Part shown: in pieces, positions 22,971-35,036 of the stretch
Numbering within the stretch: the first letter of the stretch is position 1
How the letters are laid out: each line of letters opens with the position of its first letter
NCBI GenBank assembly: GCA_963920635.1
Contig: OY987301.1
Coordinates: 45,173,820-45,237,819, forward strand
DNA: 64,000 nucleotides
DNA from: Pseudeuparius sepicola
Lineage: Eukaryota; Arthropoda; Insecta; Coleoptera; Anthribidae
Direction of reading: 5' to 3'
Translations under genes and position numbers: made by a program
The notes under the pieces: generated by a model
What the model saw: the letters and a program-made list of their open reading frames with translations, nothing else
The model's database searches: none
What the model was told of the DNA's origin: nothing

Positions 22971-24655
22971 ATCAAAGTATTTACATATTTACTTTAAAAC
23001 TCAAAATATAAAATATAAATAGCTACATCCCGCATCCTCTTATCAGGGAACTCCCAAAGAAGCGCAGCAGGCTTCGGCGCCAGTCTGCGCTCTTTTGTTT
23101 TTGTGTTTTTGTTGTTTTTTGCATCCGTCCATCGCCACCTCTATCTCGCCGTTTTAATTCGCAGGGCTCTTATTTAATGTTTTTCAATCAAGCATAGGCG
23201 AGAATGTCGGTAGTAAACGGCAATTATCAATAATTGAATTTAAGTGATGCGAGATGCGCGAGACCAAGGAAAGTTGTTATATTTACATTTATAGAAATTG
23301 TTAAACAACTGTGCCTACCTACTTACCTACTGTCGATGTGTCGGTATTCTTTTGTTATACCTGGACCAGCATTATATTAAAGACCTGTGCAATGTGCATA
23401 GTGCTGTTTTAAGGGATCGCGATTATTATATAAAAAGCAAGCAAGAGTGTATTTTGGTACCTTTTGGTTTGAAATGAAGTCCATGACTAGTTGCAGTATA
23501 GGACGCATTATTTCTTTATATTATGTGTATTGGTTCATTTTGGGACTTTAAACAGATATTCCTATTTTCATTCTTAAATACGTTACAAAATACTCTTCAA
23601 AAATATATCTAGAATTCTCGCTTCGTGAACTGGTTGAATAGACCATCCCATAATTCCAAAATAGTGTATATTCTTCTGCTCACGTATACGATTTTCTTCA
23701 TGAGCATGGAAATTTCATCTTTTTACAAACAACTCCACCTATCAAAACTCTGTTAACATCACAAAAATACGAAATATTCACTGCAAAGAGAATTCGTTAC
23801 CGTCGAAAGAACGTAAGTGGTAATAAATGCATATTTTCAAATATGCGACATTCTAATAGTCAGAAACTGACATACCTCTATAACCACAGAAATTCAATGC
23901 ACAGAATACCCCCCCCCCCTTTAACCTACCCAGCCTCCGGGACACATCCTCAATCGTTTGGGCTATTCGAACAAGCACTAATTTGGAGAGACCTCGTTTT
24001 GTTATCATAGGATTTCAAACATCTATACATATTATCACAGCTATGCGGACGACCCGACCCCGAATTTTAAATTCAAATGCATGTTAAAAAACACATTAGT
24101 TTTTTTTTATTATTGGACTGAATTTAATGGTTGGTATCGTTGTAATAACAATTAAAATACCTCCCAAAGAAGGTGCCTACTCGTCCCTCTTTTCGATTTA
24201 AAGATTTGGGAGTTAAAGTTCAGCTCCGCGAAAGGGTTAAAATTTAGAAGTTGCACATTATGCCGGAATAGCTGCCCCTCGAAAAGAACATAGACGTGCC
24301 CGAGCGATTTTTTTTTAAAAATCTGGATGCTCGAAGACGCCTAATGCTTCGTTTCCGTTTGATTTGATTTGAATTTAAAAAATTATCCACCGTTGCGTAG
24401 AGAATTGAAAGGGCTTTCCAATGATGTACAACTCGATCCCTCTTTCCATTTAACTATTTTGAAGGGATGCATCCCCCGCTTACGGAGTTCCAGATAGAAC
24501 TGTTAAGTTCATGTCAAAAGATGTTCCCCTCCCAAACCAAAGCGACATGTTTTGCGACTTTCTAAGAAAAAATTTCCATACGTTATCCGCCAGGGGCCAC
24601 TCGTAAATTTCCCTTCATTCTACTCAACATCGATGTACTTTTCAACCCTCTTCGA
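22971..24655. other. Spacer, nothing firmly recognised
   Basis: Contains an 11-base C run at 23909-23919. No coding frame or repeat boundary is supported. Confidence 0.4.
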
Positions 24656-24659
24656 GGCT

Positions 24660-24704
24660 TGTATGCGAAAATGGGGCACCTAAATCTGTCACTATCTGAC
24701 GGTC
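24660..24704. mobile_element. Solo GACCG-type element end
   Basis: AAATCTGTCACTATCTGACG then GTC before TA repeats the outer ~30 bp of the GACCGGGAGATAG family. The sequence inward differs and no left end was found. Confidence 0.5.
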
Positions 24705-24710
24705 TATATA

Positions 24711-25215
24711 CAGTGTGTCCACGGATAGAGTTCACGTAGGGTGTAAATGACAAAAAATGTTCGAGTTGAAATTTGAGCTTCTGGGGATCAGCCCTGCTTG
24801 GTTTTAAACTAATTTGTGACATAATTTTACTTTCGAAAAATGACGTATGCCTTAGGAATTTTGAAAAAACTAATTTTCCACATCAGTAAAGTGCCCTTTC
24901 TGTAGGTTCTACGACAAAATATTATTAAGGAAACTTGTTCAGAATGAAGAACTGAGTGGGTTTGCGAAATTTCGAAAGTCTAGGCCTACTTTGATTTTTT
25001 GGTATTTTTTTCCCACTTTTCTTCAGAAAGGTGCACTTTGGGTAGCTTTCACATTAAAATGTTATTAAGAAAACTTGTTCACAATAAAAAACTGGATAGG
25101 TGTGAAAGAATTTCAAAAGCCTAGGTATACTTTGATTTTATTCTGCTAAAAAATTTAAAACGCATAAATTTTTTGTCATTTACACCATACGTGAACTCTA
25201 TCCGTGGACACACTG
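24711..25215. mobile_element. TA-flanked MITE, CAGTGTGTCCACGG end
   Basis: CAGTGTGTCCACGGATAGAG at the left matches the complement ending CTCTATCCGTGGACACACTG at the right. TIRs of ~48 bp reach TGTAAATGACAAAAAA. Flanked by TA at 24709-24710 and 25216-25217. The centre holds two imperfect tandem blocks around AACTTGTTCA and CTAGG..TACTTTGATTTT. Confidence 0.9.
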
Positions 25216-25217
25216 TA

Positions 25218-25935
25218 TGTATAAATGCAGGGGCCTCTGAGGGCACGCTTAATTATATCCAACTTCCTTTACTCTCGTTTTTTATTGGTTACCTACTTAA
25301 AAGTATGTGGCCGAGAAAAGCCAAAAGTATTTTTATTCACATTTTTTGGATCGGAAAAGCATTCAAGTTGAATTTTTAACTCAAATCCGGCAGAACCCTG
25401 CGACCTCAGCGTGTAGTCAAACAAAATGTTGTGAGTTGTGAATTTAAGTTTTTTAGAGCTAGTTTTTTAAAGAAAATTTCGCGATATGTCGATGGTTCTG
25501 CGGACTTTGTTTTGATCGACTGAAGGAGTCAAATTTTTTTAAGAACTCCTTACTAGGGCTGTAAATTGGTAATTTGGACATCCTAAGTTGGCGCCAATGC
25601 AGCAAAAAATGCAACAGGGTCATAAGTTCAGGTCAGTAACGAACCCATTTGCACAATGAATAACTACTAATAACATGAAAAGTAACAACACAGATAACGG
25701 TAAAACTCACGAAACATACAAAACCCGCGAATATTTTCACTCCCGAATGTTTGAACCAGTTTGAACGATCGGGAAAACCTTCACTGCCACTTTGACAGAC
25801 CGAACTAAATTTGCCCGAGTCCGCACATAGACGCTGCCGAAAGCAGCTGATTATACCAAAATACCAAAACGAAAAGTGTTTACATGACGTTTTATATTAT
25901 TTATTTTCTAAAATTTATTTGTGGCGCAAATAGAT
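25218..25935. other. Spacer, nothing recognised
   Basis: No supported feature. Confidence 0.4.
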
Positions 25936-26229
25936 CCATTTAATTTTTAATTGGGTTTTTCGCCACCAAACTGATCGAAAGACAACTTTTTCAAGTTGCC
26001 TGGAAAATTCATAAATTTTAGTGACACTTTGACGTGGCATGATCTTTGAGAAAGGAGGAAGATTTATTCTCCGAAAGCTCAGAAAACAAATTTGTTGAAG
26101 TTATTTTTTGAGTTACACGTTTAAAGTTTCGTTCATTCACTGTTAAGAATTTATGAATTTTCCAGGCAACTTGAAGAAGTTGTCTTTGGATCAGTTTGGT
26201 GGCGAAAAACCCAATTAAAAATTAAATGG
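25936..26229. mobile_element. 294-bp MITE with ~82-bp TIRs
   Basis: CCATTTAATTTTTAATTGGG and its exact complement bound the element. The TIRs continue inward through TTTTTCGCCACCAAACTGATC and CAACTT..TCAAGTTGCCTGG. I could not define a target duplication. Non-coding. Confidence 0.85.
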
Positions 26230-27654
26230 TTTTATATTATTATTAAAATGAGTTGTAGTCATAATAATTATTATTGTTATTTGTAGCGATATAATCGTGA
26301 TTGCAATATGGTTTTTATTTTATTGTGCTCTTTTAGTATCACTTGGGAAACTTTTAACCTCTCTAATTTAAATCAATGAGTGACATGGACAACAGAAAAT
26401 TCCTAGGGATTTTGTGATTGTCATCTGACAAAATCCGGACTTCTTACAGTAATCGGTGTATACCTACGCTTTTATGGTGGCAATTTGTCATGTGTTGCCA
26501 GCCTGCACATAGGGATTTCACATGGTAAAGCAAATGACTCATTAGCACAGCAGAATCTTGCTCGACATGGCGAGCTAAGAATTTTTGAAAACCCTGAGGA
26601 CAGATTTGAAAAATTCATAGCTTTCTGATTCTGGAGTTCGGTATGTTCGCAAAATGTGGGGAACCAATCTTGTTACACTAGTAGATAGCTTAGAAATAGC
26701 TAGTGCCGTTTCGGCAAACGTAGGGCTTGGGTTTTATCACCGTACTACTACCCAAGAACTATTTTGAGCACATGGGGGTTCCGCACTGAGTCCTCACTGA
26801 GTCTATGCCAACGTATACACAGGTATGAGCTATAAGTTCGAGTTCCCATAGAAAATAGGTAAGGAGGTAACTAGGAACCTAGCCTAAACGTCGCGTCCGC
26901 CATTTACCACAAAAATTCACCACGCGTAGATACCCATATAGTACCCACATCGGCCCCGTCACTCCCATGCCCTTAGGCCCATCCGATACGGCAAATTGCG
27001 GGCACCGGACCATGAACACGCCAAGATACCGATCGCATACACCAGCGCCGTCGGTGTGCTTTTCTGGTAATGTATGGTAATTTTCCCTGGATGTGCTAAC
27101 GGTTGAAAAACTGGTCCAAATTGGAGGTTCCGCCCAATCCGAGGAGGCTAATGCCAGAGCTTAGGACGGGCTTGAGTTGTGCTCCATTAGGTTGCTGAAA
27201 TCGGTGGCATTAGATGGAACATTCTGTGCAATGTTATTTCTTTCAGTTTATTAAAGATAAAAAAAAAATATGTAACTGATCAACAGTAGGTGAATTACAC
27301 ATACCTGTTATAAGTATAGAATCTGAGTAATAATAATAGGTGCTTCAATACATTGATTAGCGTGAAATCTCGCGTGAAGTATATAGGGAAATAAATGTCA
27401 ATTTTATCTACAGTTTATTCGAGTTTCTTCGGATTTTTTCTAAAAGCACACGTTTCTTTCATAATACTCCAAACTAGGAGTATCCCAGAAGCAACTGAAT
27501 GATTGTGCGGGGGAGGGGGGCAATTACTATTATTTTGTCTTCGGAGCCGTTTGCGGCTATGGCCGACTTTTCCCAATAGGGCTCATGTACTACGAAAAAC
27601 CCAGAATATCGTAGTATAATTTCAGTGAGTGTAGGAAGATTAGTACACTCGGAT
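26230..27654. other. Spacer with a GC-richer patch
   Basis: 26885-27070 is CpG-rich (GTCGCGTCCGCCATTT and following) and could be a promoter or conserved element, but no coding frame stands out. Confidence 0.35.
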
Positions 27655-27770
27655 ATGATATGACTAATGTGGTTTATTTGCCTCGGCCAGAGACCTCGGC
27701 AACTAAATTCCACATGAGTCATAAAAAGTTTAACTTCAGTGCCTTGGTACATAAATAACTATTTTTGAAA
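27655..27770. repeat. Dispersed repeat family X, partial copy
   Basis: GCCTCGGCCAGAGACCTCGG then ATGAGTCATAAAAAG and AACTTCAGTGCCTTGG match the left part of 13735-14330 and, inverted, 22404-22470. Confidence 0.6.
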
Positions 27771-27898
27771 ATGGTTTTCTATGATTTTTCTTATAAATTA
27801 AATTAAAAGAGATTAAAGACTCCTTGTTCCGGCAGGAACTTTTCAGGACAGTTTCGACAAAAAGGAATGACTCGTACCTTGCTCTTTGGCGTTGGTCT

Positions 27899-28048
27899 CT
27901 AGATCTTCAACTTTCGGACTTCGCTGTCGGTGTTGCCTGGCTGATGCGGTGACCGTTTGTCTAAACGGAGGCGATTTTTTATAGTTTCGGTGGTAGAATG
28001 TTTTTTCGGATCGCAAACGTAAGCGATTTCAGCGACCCGTCCCACCGA
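27899..28048 (-). CDS. Candidate 3'-terminal coding exon (minus), unknown product
   Basis: On the minus strand an acceptor-like TGTAATTGGCGCAG is followed directly by 49 open codons (SVGRVAEIAYVCDPKKHSTT, then LDKRSPHQPGNTDSEVRKLK) and a TAG. A TAA lies just upstream of the acceptor in the same frame. Base composition is distinctly richer in GC than the flanks. A second minus frame over the same bases is also open up to a donor-like CAAG/GTACGAGT near 27873-27880, so the frame is uncertain. No known domain. Confidence 0.33.
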   Translation of the reverse strand, partial: SVGRVAEIAYVCDPKKHSTTETIKNRLRLDKRSPHQPGNTDSEVRKLKI

Positions 28049-28224
28049 CTGCGCCAATTACATGAATCAGCGCTTTGTATAAACTCGCATATATGCTGAT
28101 GTTTCAGTGGTTCTTGGAATTCTTCTTTTGAAGTATCAGGAACTTCTATGTTCATAACTACCTACAAGTTATATAACGTGACTTAGTTTGGACAAAAAAA
28201 GCTGCAAAATACAATATAGGTTCT

Positions 28225-28540
28225 ATGTATACAGGGAATGGAGGGTCACTCTAAATAACTCGACAAATGTTCATTTTGTCATGGAACTTTATTTGAAAGA
28301 AAAAATTCCCTTTTTGATGTACTATCCTTATGTAAAAACACATTCGTGATCCATGGCCTAACTTTCAAATATATTTTTGAAAAATCCGAAATGTCTTCTT
28401 TGTTTCAAGAGTTACCGAAAATTTTTCTTCACGAAATTTGTGGACAAAATTGATTGTTTTAAGCCTACTTTATTAAAATTTGTAAAAATTACACGGTTTC
28501 GTGTGTGCTCTCTTAGCACTTAAAAAATGTTCCTACTCCA
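28225..28540. mobile_element. Left end of a TA-type element, right end missing
   Basis: Begins CAGGGAATGGAGGGTCACTC after TA (about 28231) and is interrupted by the GACCG element at 28543. Blocks such as AAGCCTACTTT resemble the interiors at 24.9 and 63.8 kb. Confidence 0.4.
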
Positions 28541-28542
28541 TA

Positions 28543-29363
28543 GACCGAGTGACAGATTTTTGGACGTGATTTTACTCAGTATGCCTTGCAAAGGGCATTA
28601 TGTGGCACATATTCTCACAATAATAAGGTAGGAATCAAAGAGTCATCCTGGGTTCTTCATGTGAAAAACTGAATTTTCAATTATTCGAAAAATATGCGTT
28701 TTGATATGATTTCAGACAGGCTGCCATGTGTTTTATAATCAAGTTCAAAATAGAAAATTCCTCGAAAAACCATAGGCATACCGTTAGGGTGGGTCCAAAG
28801 GGCTATTATTGCCACGTGATCTTGTCTTTTAATAATTAATTTTTCCACGTTTCTGAACAGGCTGCCAATGAGAAGTATGCAAGTTCTTGTTATGAAAATG
28901 CTGAAAAAAGGATGGCATACCTTTCGCGCATGTCCAAGTACTGTTTAAATTGAATGTTATTTAATCATTTAAACGAGTTATTCGATGTAAAGTGTACTTG
29001 GACATGCGCAAACGGTATGCCATCTTCTCTTCAGCAGTTTTATAACAAGAACTTGCATACTTCTCATTGGCAGCCTGTTCAGAAACGTGGAAAAATTAAT
29101 TATTAAAATACAAGTTAACGTGCGGCAATAATAGCCCTTTGGGCCCACGCTGACGGTATGCCTATAATTTTCCGAGGAATTTTCTATTTTGAAGTTTATT
29201 ATAAAACACATGGCAGCCTGCGATTAAAATCATATCAAAACGCATATTTTTCGAATAAATTAAAACTTTTTCATATGAAGAACCCAGGATGACTCTTTGA
29301 TTCATATCTTATTATTGTGAGAATATGCGCAACATAATGCCCTATGAAAGGCATCTCTCGGTC
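28543..29363. mobile_element. Hairpin element, GACCGGGAGATAG family, copy 3
   Basis: 821 bp, flanked by TA (28541-28542, 29364-29365). Like 8010-8845 it is a single long palindrome; the arms meet around 28950-28985. Deletions near both tips removed GAGATA on the left and most of the ATAGTGAC block on the right. Non-coding. Confidence 0.87.
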
Positions 29364-29365
29364 TA

Positions 29366-32002
29366 TCAAGCAGCTTCTGTAAGTCAAACGATTTGACATT
29401 TCTAACGTTAGGCGCGTTTTATTGTTTTCTACTGAGGAAGCAAATGAATAAAGAGAAGGAAGGTCTGAAAAAAAAACGAGAATCATGTCAAAGAGTCACA
29501 TAACTTTTCCCGGTAGGTAATCTTCCAAAAAGTTTTTCCAGTTCGGAAAAACAAACAAAAAAATCAGCTAAGTAACTTGTGCGGATACAAAAGTTGCCAA
29601 AGCTACATGTTGTAACTCTGGTTGTAGGTTATTATAAACACAAATCACAAGAAACTGGCTTTTCCCCACCACTTTACATACAATCTTTTCTCGCTTAGGA
29701 TATGGTGGAGTCGGTAGCACCGGTAGAGAAGCTGATGCTCGGAGAGAATGGAGCAGTAATAAAAGGCATCTATTATTCCAAATAAAATATTTTGCATTGT
29801 GTGCAAAAATAGCAGGATATTTTCAAATTTTGGCAATTTGAAAGGGTGTACCTATGTTGTGAAAAGAATACTGAAAACATGAAAGTGCAAGATGTCCGAA
29901 ATTTTACGATTTTGTAATATTTTTCCTATTTTCTGAAGAGGCGGACAAAAAATAGCGACTTTCGATAAAGTTGAATGCGACAATCCACATCCTGATAAGC
30001 AGCGGGGCGGACTAAACCCGTCGGAGGCCCGGGGCGGCAAAACTGCTTAGAAATTGATGCTGTATATGTATATACCTAGTGTACATTTTGTAAAAAAAAA
30101 AATAATAAAGTACAGTGAGTACCCTAATAGGTGAAACGACTCTTCTGAAAGATGGGGCTTGTTTGTAGGAATGAGAATTTTTCTATACTATAACCACAAT
30201 TATGTAAATATTGCACAGAAAAAAGTAGTGAGTTAATTAAAAAAAATTACCTACATGGCAATTTTATGTACCTGGAAGTAAATTGAGACAAATAAAATAC
30301 AAATTCCAAAATAAAAGTTTATACTTATACATTTTCAACTTTAATTACTTATCTTAACTGATTTATTAATTTTAAAATTCAATTTAATAGGAAAAGCATG
30401 TACCTAAGACAGGTAGCTTTTACATATTTTTATATAATTTTTAATGTTTAGGCATCTAACAAAAAGAATTACAAATAATTACCTTATTAAAGGGACCAGA
30501 ACCTCAAGATTAATTCCATCTTTGACTACGAAGAGCTAGGTTCATTAGCACAATATTTTGCCAGTTTTTCCCTGGATAGAGTTTCTATCATGACTTGGAA
30601 AATAAAAAACTGTAGTAATTACATACCTACTTTTTAAGTTTGCGCTGCCCAAAATTCTCTATGAAATTGCTCTCAATAAATTTTTGACTACAAATGCAAG
30701 TAAATACTTGTAGACAGTACAAAATTTTTCCTTTTTATTGCTGCAATCCACTTGTCTCTAATATCACCTTATCTCTTGGAAAACTGCAAAGTTATTAGCA
30801 AAGATTTTTAAGGCTTACGAATGAAAAGAAACCCCACTATTCTTATTCTTTCCACCCCGTTTGGTACATCCAAATATACAACAGGAGTTGATCCTCTTTT
30901 TTGTAATTTACAACTTAAACAGAGAGAATATAGCCACATAGCTAAATTAAATTTTCTTTCCGATCTAAAAATAATATTAAACCAAACACCAACTAAGAAA
31001 ACTCAACGCCGTTTTATACGAAACTGCCACCACGACACGAACTCAAATCAAATATAAATAATACAATAATTACTCCTATTCGTATTGGGACAGAAGGAAA
31101 ATTAAAATGACGTTTGACAACGGAACTCGTTTGAAGCACAGGACACAAAAATAGAAAGTTAGGACAAACACTTATTTTGTGTTATGTGGTTTTTGCCGGA
31201 ATCAGCTGATTTATTTACTATTTCATTTACTCAAGTTTGGCTGCCAGTTTCTCTCTCTACACTCCTTCCATCTACTTGTCAATTCAATGCTTTTAACAAC
31301 AATTTTTTTACCGCATCTTTCTAGCTTGCATAGTTCCCGAGAAACGTCCGAGGGCCGCCCTTAAATGATCACGCTATATAATATGACCTATTTGTGTCCA
31401 ACCGTTTCCGAGATATTAACCAAAGAAACTTGATAACATGTCTTGTGTTAGTGTCTGATTTTCGATCCAAGTAGGCCAAACATTAGAACCAGGGTTATGA
31501 AAAATCAAGTCAGCCATAACAACTGCATCTGATGCTAATATCATACCAGCATACAAGATTAAAATCTAATGGATATGCCAATGTTTCATGGGCTCGTCAA
31601 ATGCAACATTAAAAGCACAGCCAACTTTTGCCGGGCAACAGAATGGGGGCTGAGTTTCAGGGCGAACAAGGGGTAAGTATCTTAACTGAAATTTTTTTTT
31701 GTGGATTTGTACGAAGATTTCAAGAGTGTATTGCCCAACATTACAAAACTAAAAACTGCCTGCCTGCTTCCCTGCTTGTTCTATCCTGCTTGAAGAATGC
31801 AAACTTGTGTTAACAACTTCCCAAATTTATTAAATTTCATAATTTATATTTATAATTATTTTCGCCAAAACTGCTATTTTTATTTGGTTGTATTAACCTA
31901 CTTACATAATCGAAAGTATATTTTCTTTGTACTCGAAGACATAAAAATGTTATTTTTAGGGTGCTGGCTGCGCTGCATTATTCAGAAGTCAAACTTTCCA
32001 AC
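29366..32002. other. AT-rich spacer, nothing firmly recognised
   Basis: Short frames at 30821-31057 and 31179-31364 show no motif or supporting context. No RNA gene or TIR pair is supported. Confidence 0.4.
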
Positions 32003-32074
32003 TCCGGTATGGTCTAGTGGCTAGGATACCTGGCTCTCACCCAGGAGGCTCGGGTTCGATTCCCGGTACCGGAA
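32003..32074 (+). tRNA. tRNA-Glu (anticodon CTC)
   Basis: The gene body is identical to 2537-2608: TCCGGTA/TACCGGA acceptor, CTCTCAC anticodon loop, GGTTCGATTCC T arm, discriminator A. A T6 terminator follows at 32079-32084. Upstream and downstream flanks differ from the first copy, so this is a dispersed paralogue, not a tandem one. Confidence 0.96.
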
Positions 32075-33239
32075 TAACTTTTTTATTTTTATGAAAAACT
32101 ATTTTCTTGTACGTCTGGCGAACACACTATTAATTTTACTTCGAGGCAGATTTGTTACTTTTTAAAATCGCTTTATTTGTGTCACCCAACGATTTGAAAA
32201 CTTCAAATATGGCGCTTCTTTAGTACGTATAATATGGGACGAATTCTAATTTTCAACCCTTGTCTATCCAATAGACAAGGATTCAACATAAATTATTCAC
32301 CCGATTAGTGCATGACGTCACAGCAGATACAGAACATTCTGTTGAAATTTAGAACCCTTTAGATGGATAGTGGTTTGGAAATATAACCCATAATTTTCGT
32401 GTTAGTGCGTCGGTATGTGGGAAAAAGTACAAAAAAGGTTTTAAATTATTAAATGGAATGTGAGCATGCCTACCCATGTCTAAAAAAGTACCTAATCGTA
32501 AAGTTTGTAAAGAAAATGAAAAAAATTAGGTTAGATCCTCCTGAGCGTTTTGGGGTCTGGTGAACCCCACTCCTCATTTTTGTTTCAACCATGCAAACAA
32601 CCGCGATTTATTTTAAAATACGTTTGGTAGACGTTCCACCGGTGGATCCACGGAAGCTATATAGGTCTGTCATATTAGGATTCAGCCATAGTACGTACCT
32701 AATCACCAGAAAATAGCTTTGAACGAAACAAATTAGACACTTGAAGAAGAATTTTTTTTTTGGATTACTCGTACTAAGTATTGTTAGTAGGTAGATACTG
32801 TAATACTTATAAAAATAAAAAAAATCTTTGTAAAAACAAGCTTTTATTTAAGCCATGTACTAAAACGAATAAAATAAATTTAGGTGATCGTTAATGTAAT
32901 TCAATGCCAAATTGCGACAAGCTTTTTGAAACCAAAAAGCTTGTTGTAAAGAAAATACATACTTCGGCAAGTACTGACTTGCTTATCAACAAATCACTCT
33001 CTAATAAAATTAATTGGTAGGTACCTACGTCTACGTACTTTTATTAATATTTCGCGCGACAAGTTTTTTTTATATATCAAACCCATTTCAAAAAGCGTGT
33101 CGTAATTTGGTACTTAATTACCTAAACGAAAACCTAAACTTATTTTATTGATTTCAGTACATGGCTGAAATAAAAGCTTGCTTTTAAAATGTATTTTTTA
33201 TTTCTTATTTTTTTTGTACTTTTTTAGTATTTGATTCCC
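32075..33239. other. AT-rich spacer, nothing firmly recognised
   Basis: A short perfect hairpin, CCTTGTCTAT-CCA-ATAGACAAGG, sits at about 32259-32281. The word GAAGCTATATAGGTCT at 32653-32668 recurs at 44.47 and 45.10 kb. No gene. Confidence 0.4.
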
Positions 33240-33405
33240 TTCCTATGATTTAGGATTTAGTATGACGTCCCTCACCTTATCGTTTTCTATTCGTCAAACC
33301 CTTTCATTTGATACCCATATGCCCATATCAAGAAGGTTGTGATAAGAAATCAGCCATCCTGGGAAGGTCGCCATATTGGATATAGTGTGACGTCACTCAC
33401 TGTCT
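33240..33405. repeat. Repeat family Y, copy 2 (left part)
   Basis: TATGACGTCCCTCACCTTAT, CATTTGATACCCAT and GTGTGACGTCAC words as at 17.4 kb. It is cut by the element beginning ~33406. Confidence 0.6.
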
Positions 33406-34606
33406 CGCGAGGCCAACGGTAAAGACAGGCCACGGCGCTAACGCATAATCGCATAGTCACGTGACCAACTTAGTCGTATATAATGAAAGGCATTTTTGGA
33501 GATAAGTAGAAAAAACAAATTTCGTAACAATTTGGCAAGTTTTCTTTCTATTACATTATTGGTTTTGTGCATTCAAGCTTTCTCTAATTGTTTTTTCAAA
33601 ATTTTCAACCTGCCTCAGCTGTTTTAGGCTGAGAGTTAAACGGCACTGCACTCACAATATTTTGGCACATTCTCAAAAATTGTTCCTTTAGCTTAGGTGA
33701 TATTCTCTATAGGTATTTTCCTCCCACAACACATTTGTCCACTTTAATTGTTTCACTTTCTTGAAAATGTGTTAGCCACACATACTTAAGGGTTTTTTTT
33801 AGAAATTAAATCTCAGTTGGTATTTGACGAATCCATTTTTGGCGGAAATTTTCATCCCGAGGCAAAACAAATGTTTGTTATGGCGACACTTTCTTCCTGG
33901 CTTTTGTAATATGTATAAACAGACCCAATATTTGGTATTTAGGTTCTTTTTTACGAGAAATAAAAATGAAAACTAACCTCAGTACTGTAAATATTGACGA
34001 GGTCTCAGTTGATCGGCAGCGTGAAAGACCATATTATTATCAGGGCGTAGGTCGACAACGAAAATCCTCGAGTATGTTACAACACTGATTTATTTCGCAC
34101 AAAGGTGAATGGCGAATACAGTAAATACACAACCCGAACGTGGTCAACGGGAACGGCTTCCAGCCACCCGGACCGTCTGAACTCGCGAATCTCCCGTAAT
34201 CAGTTCACCCCTCTGTGTCTCAGCCTCCACTGTCCAATACTGTCCCATGTCCATAATAGTCCATTCCGGGTTCCCTATTCTGTGGTTCGGGGGAGAATTC
34301 CCCTTAGCAGCGCTAACGCGTCGCGTCGGTGCGAGCGGCACCAATACTCTTGAACGGCACGACTCCCACCCAGACACCCAGAGGCCAATAATAACACCTG
34401 GGCGGTTCCCCTCCGCCAGGACACACGCGCACTAGACACAAACTTGTTTCTAAAATATAAACTAAGACGTTTAAAAACACTTTAAACATTGAAAACTTCT
34501 CAAAACCCAAGCTGCCGCTTTCAGTTATGTGACAAATGACATGTAACGTTTGACTAAGATGGTCACGTGATTTTTGTGCGCCAGGGCCTGTCTTTATAGT
34601 AGGCCT
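33406..34606. mobile_element. 1.2-kb TIR element inserted in repeat Y
   Basis: The left AGGCCAACGGTAAAGACAGG..CGGCGC...GTCACGTGACC is inverted at the right as GGTCACGTGA...GCGCCAGGGCCTGTCTTTATAGTAGGCCT. The TIRs are imperfect, ~70 bp. Repeat Y resumes on both sides. The GC-rich interior (34080-34440) has several open frames in both strands but no motif I recognise; superfamily undetermined. Confidence 0.6.
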
Positions 34607-34715
34607 TGCTGTTTTTCTACTCGTCAAACCCTTTCATTTGATTTTGATACCCATGTCAAGGAGGTTGTGATGAAATAGATAATCCGCCATCTTGGATTGG
34701 CGGCCTTTTTGTATA
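34607..34715. repeat. Repeat family Y, copy 2 (right part)
   Basis: CTACTCGTCAAACCCTTTCA, TGATACCCATGTCAAGGAGG and AATCCGCCATCTTGGATTGG continue family Y after the inserted element. Confidence 0.6.
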
Positions 34716-35025
34716 ATTTACAATAGGTACTGAGTTGAGTAGGTATATTAAATTATATTGGTGTGTGCAAAATTTTAACTCAATAGGTTGGGTATGGAAG
34801 TGGTTTAAAATTGAGTTGCATTGTCATAAACAACACAAATCTGTATCAATTTCTAGGCTATTAGTGTACCTAATATTTCGTTTAACATTATTGAAATCAA
34901 AAATAAAGATGAATCATAACAGCATAAGTGAGTTGTTTTTAAATATTTATAGCTTACAAATTCTTCACGTGACGTTATCTAGACAGCAAGTTTTCCATCT
35001 CCGGTATGGTCTAGTGGCTAGGATA

Positions 35026-35036
35026 CCTGGCTTTCA
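35026..35036 (+). repeat. Target-site duplication, 5' copy
   Basis: CCTGGCTTTCA, the anticodon stem and loop of tRNA-Glu. The identical 3' copy is at 36441-36451. Because the element ends GAATCCGAAT before CC, the outer two bases of the duplication are ambiguous. Confidence 0.9.
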
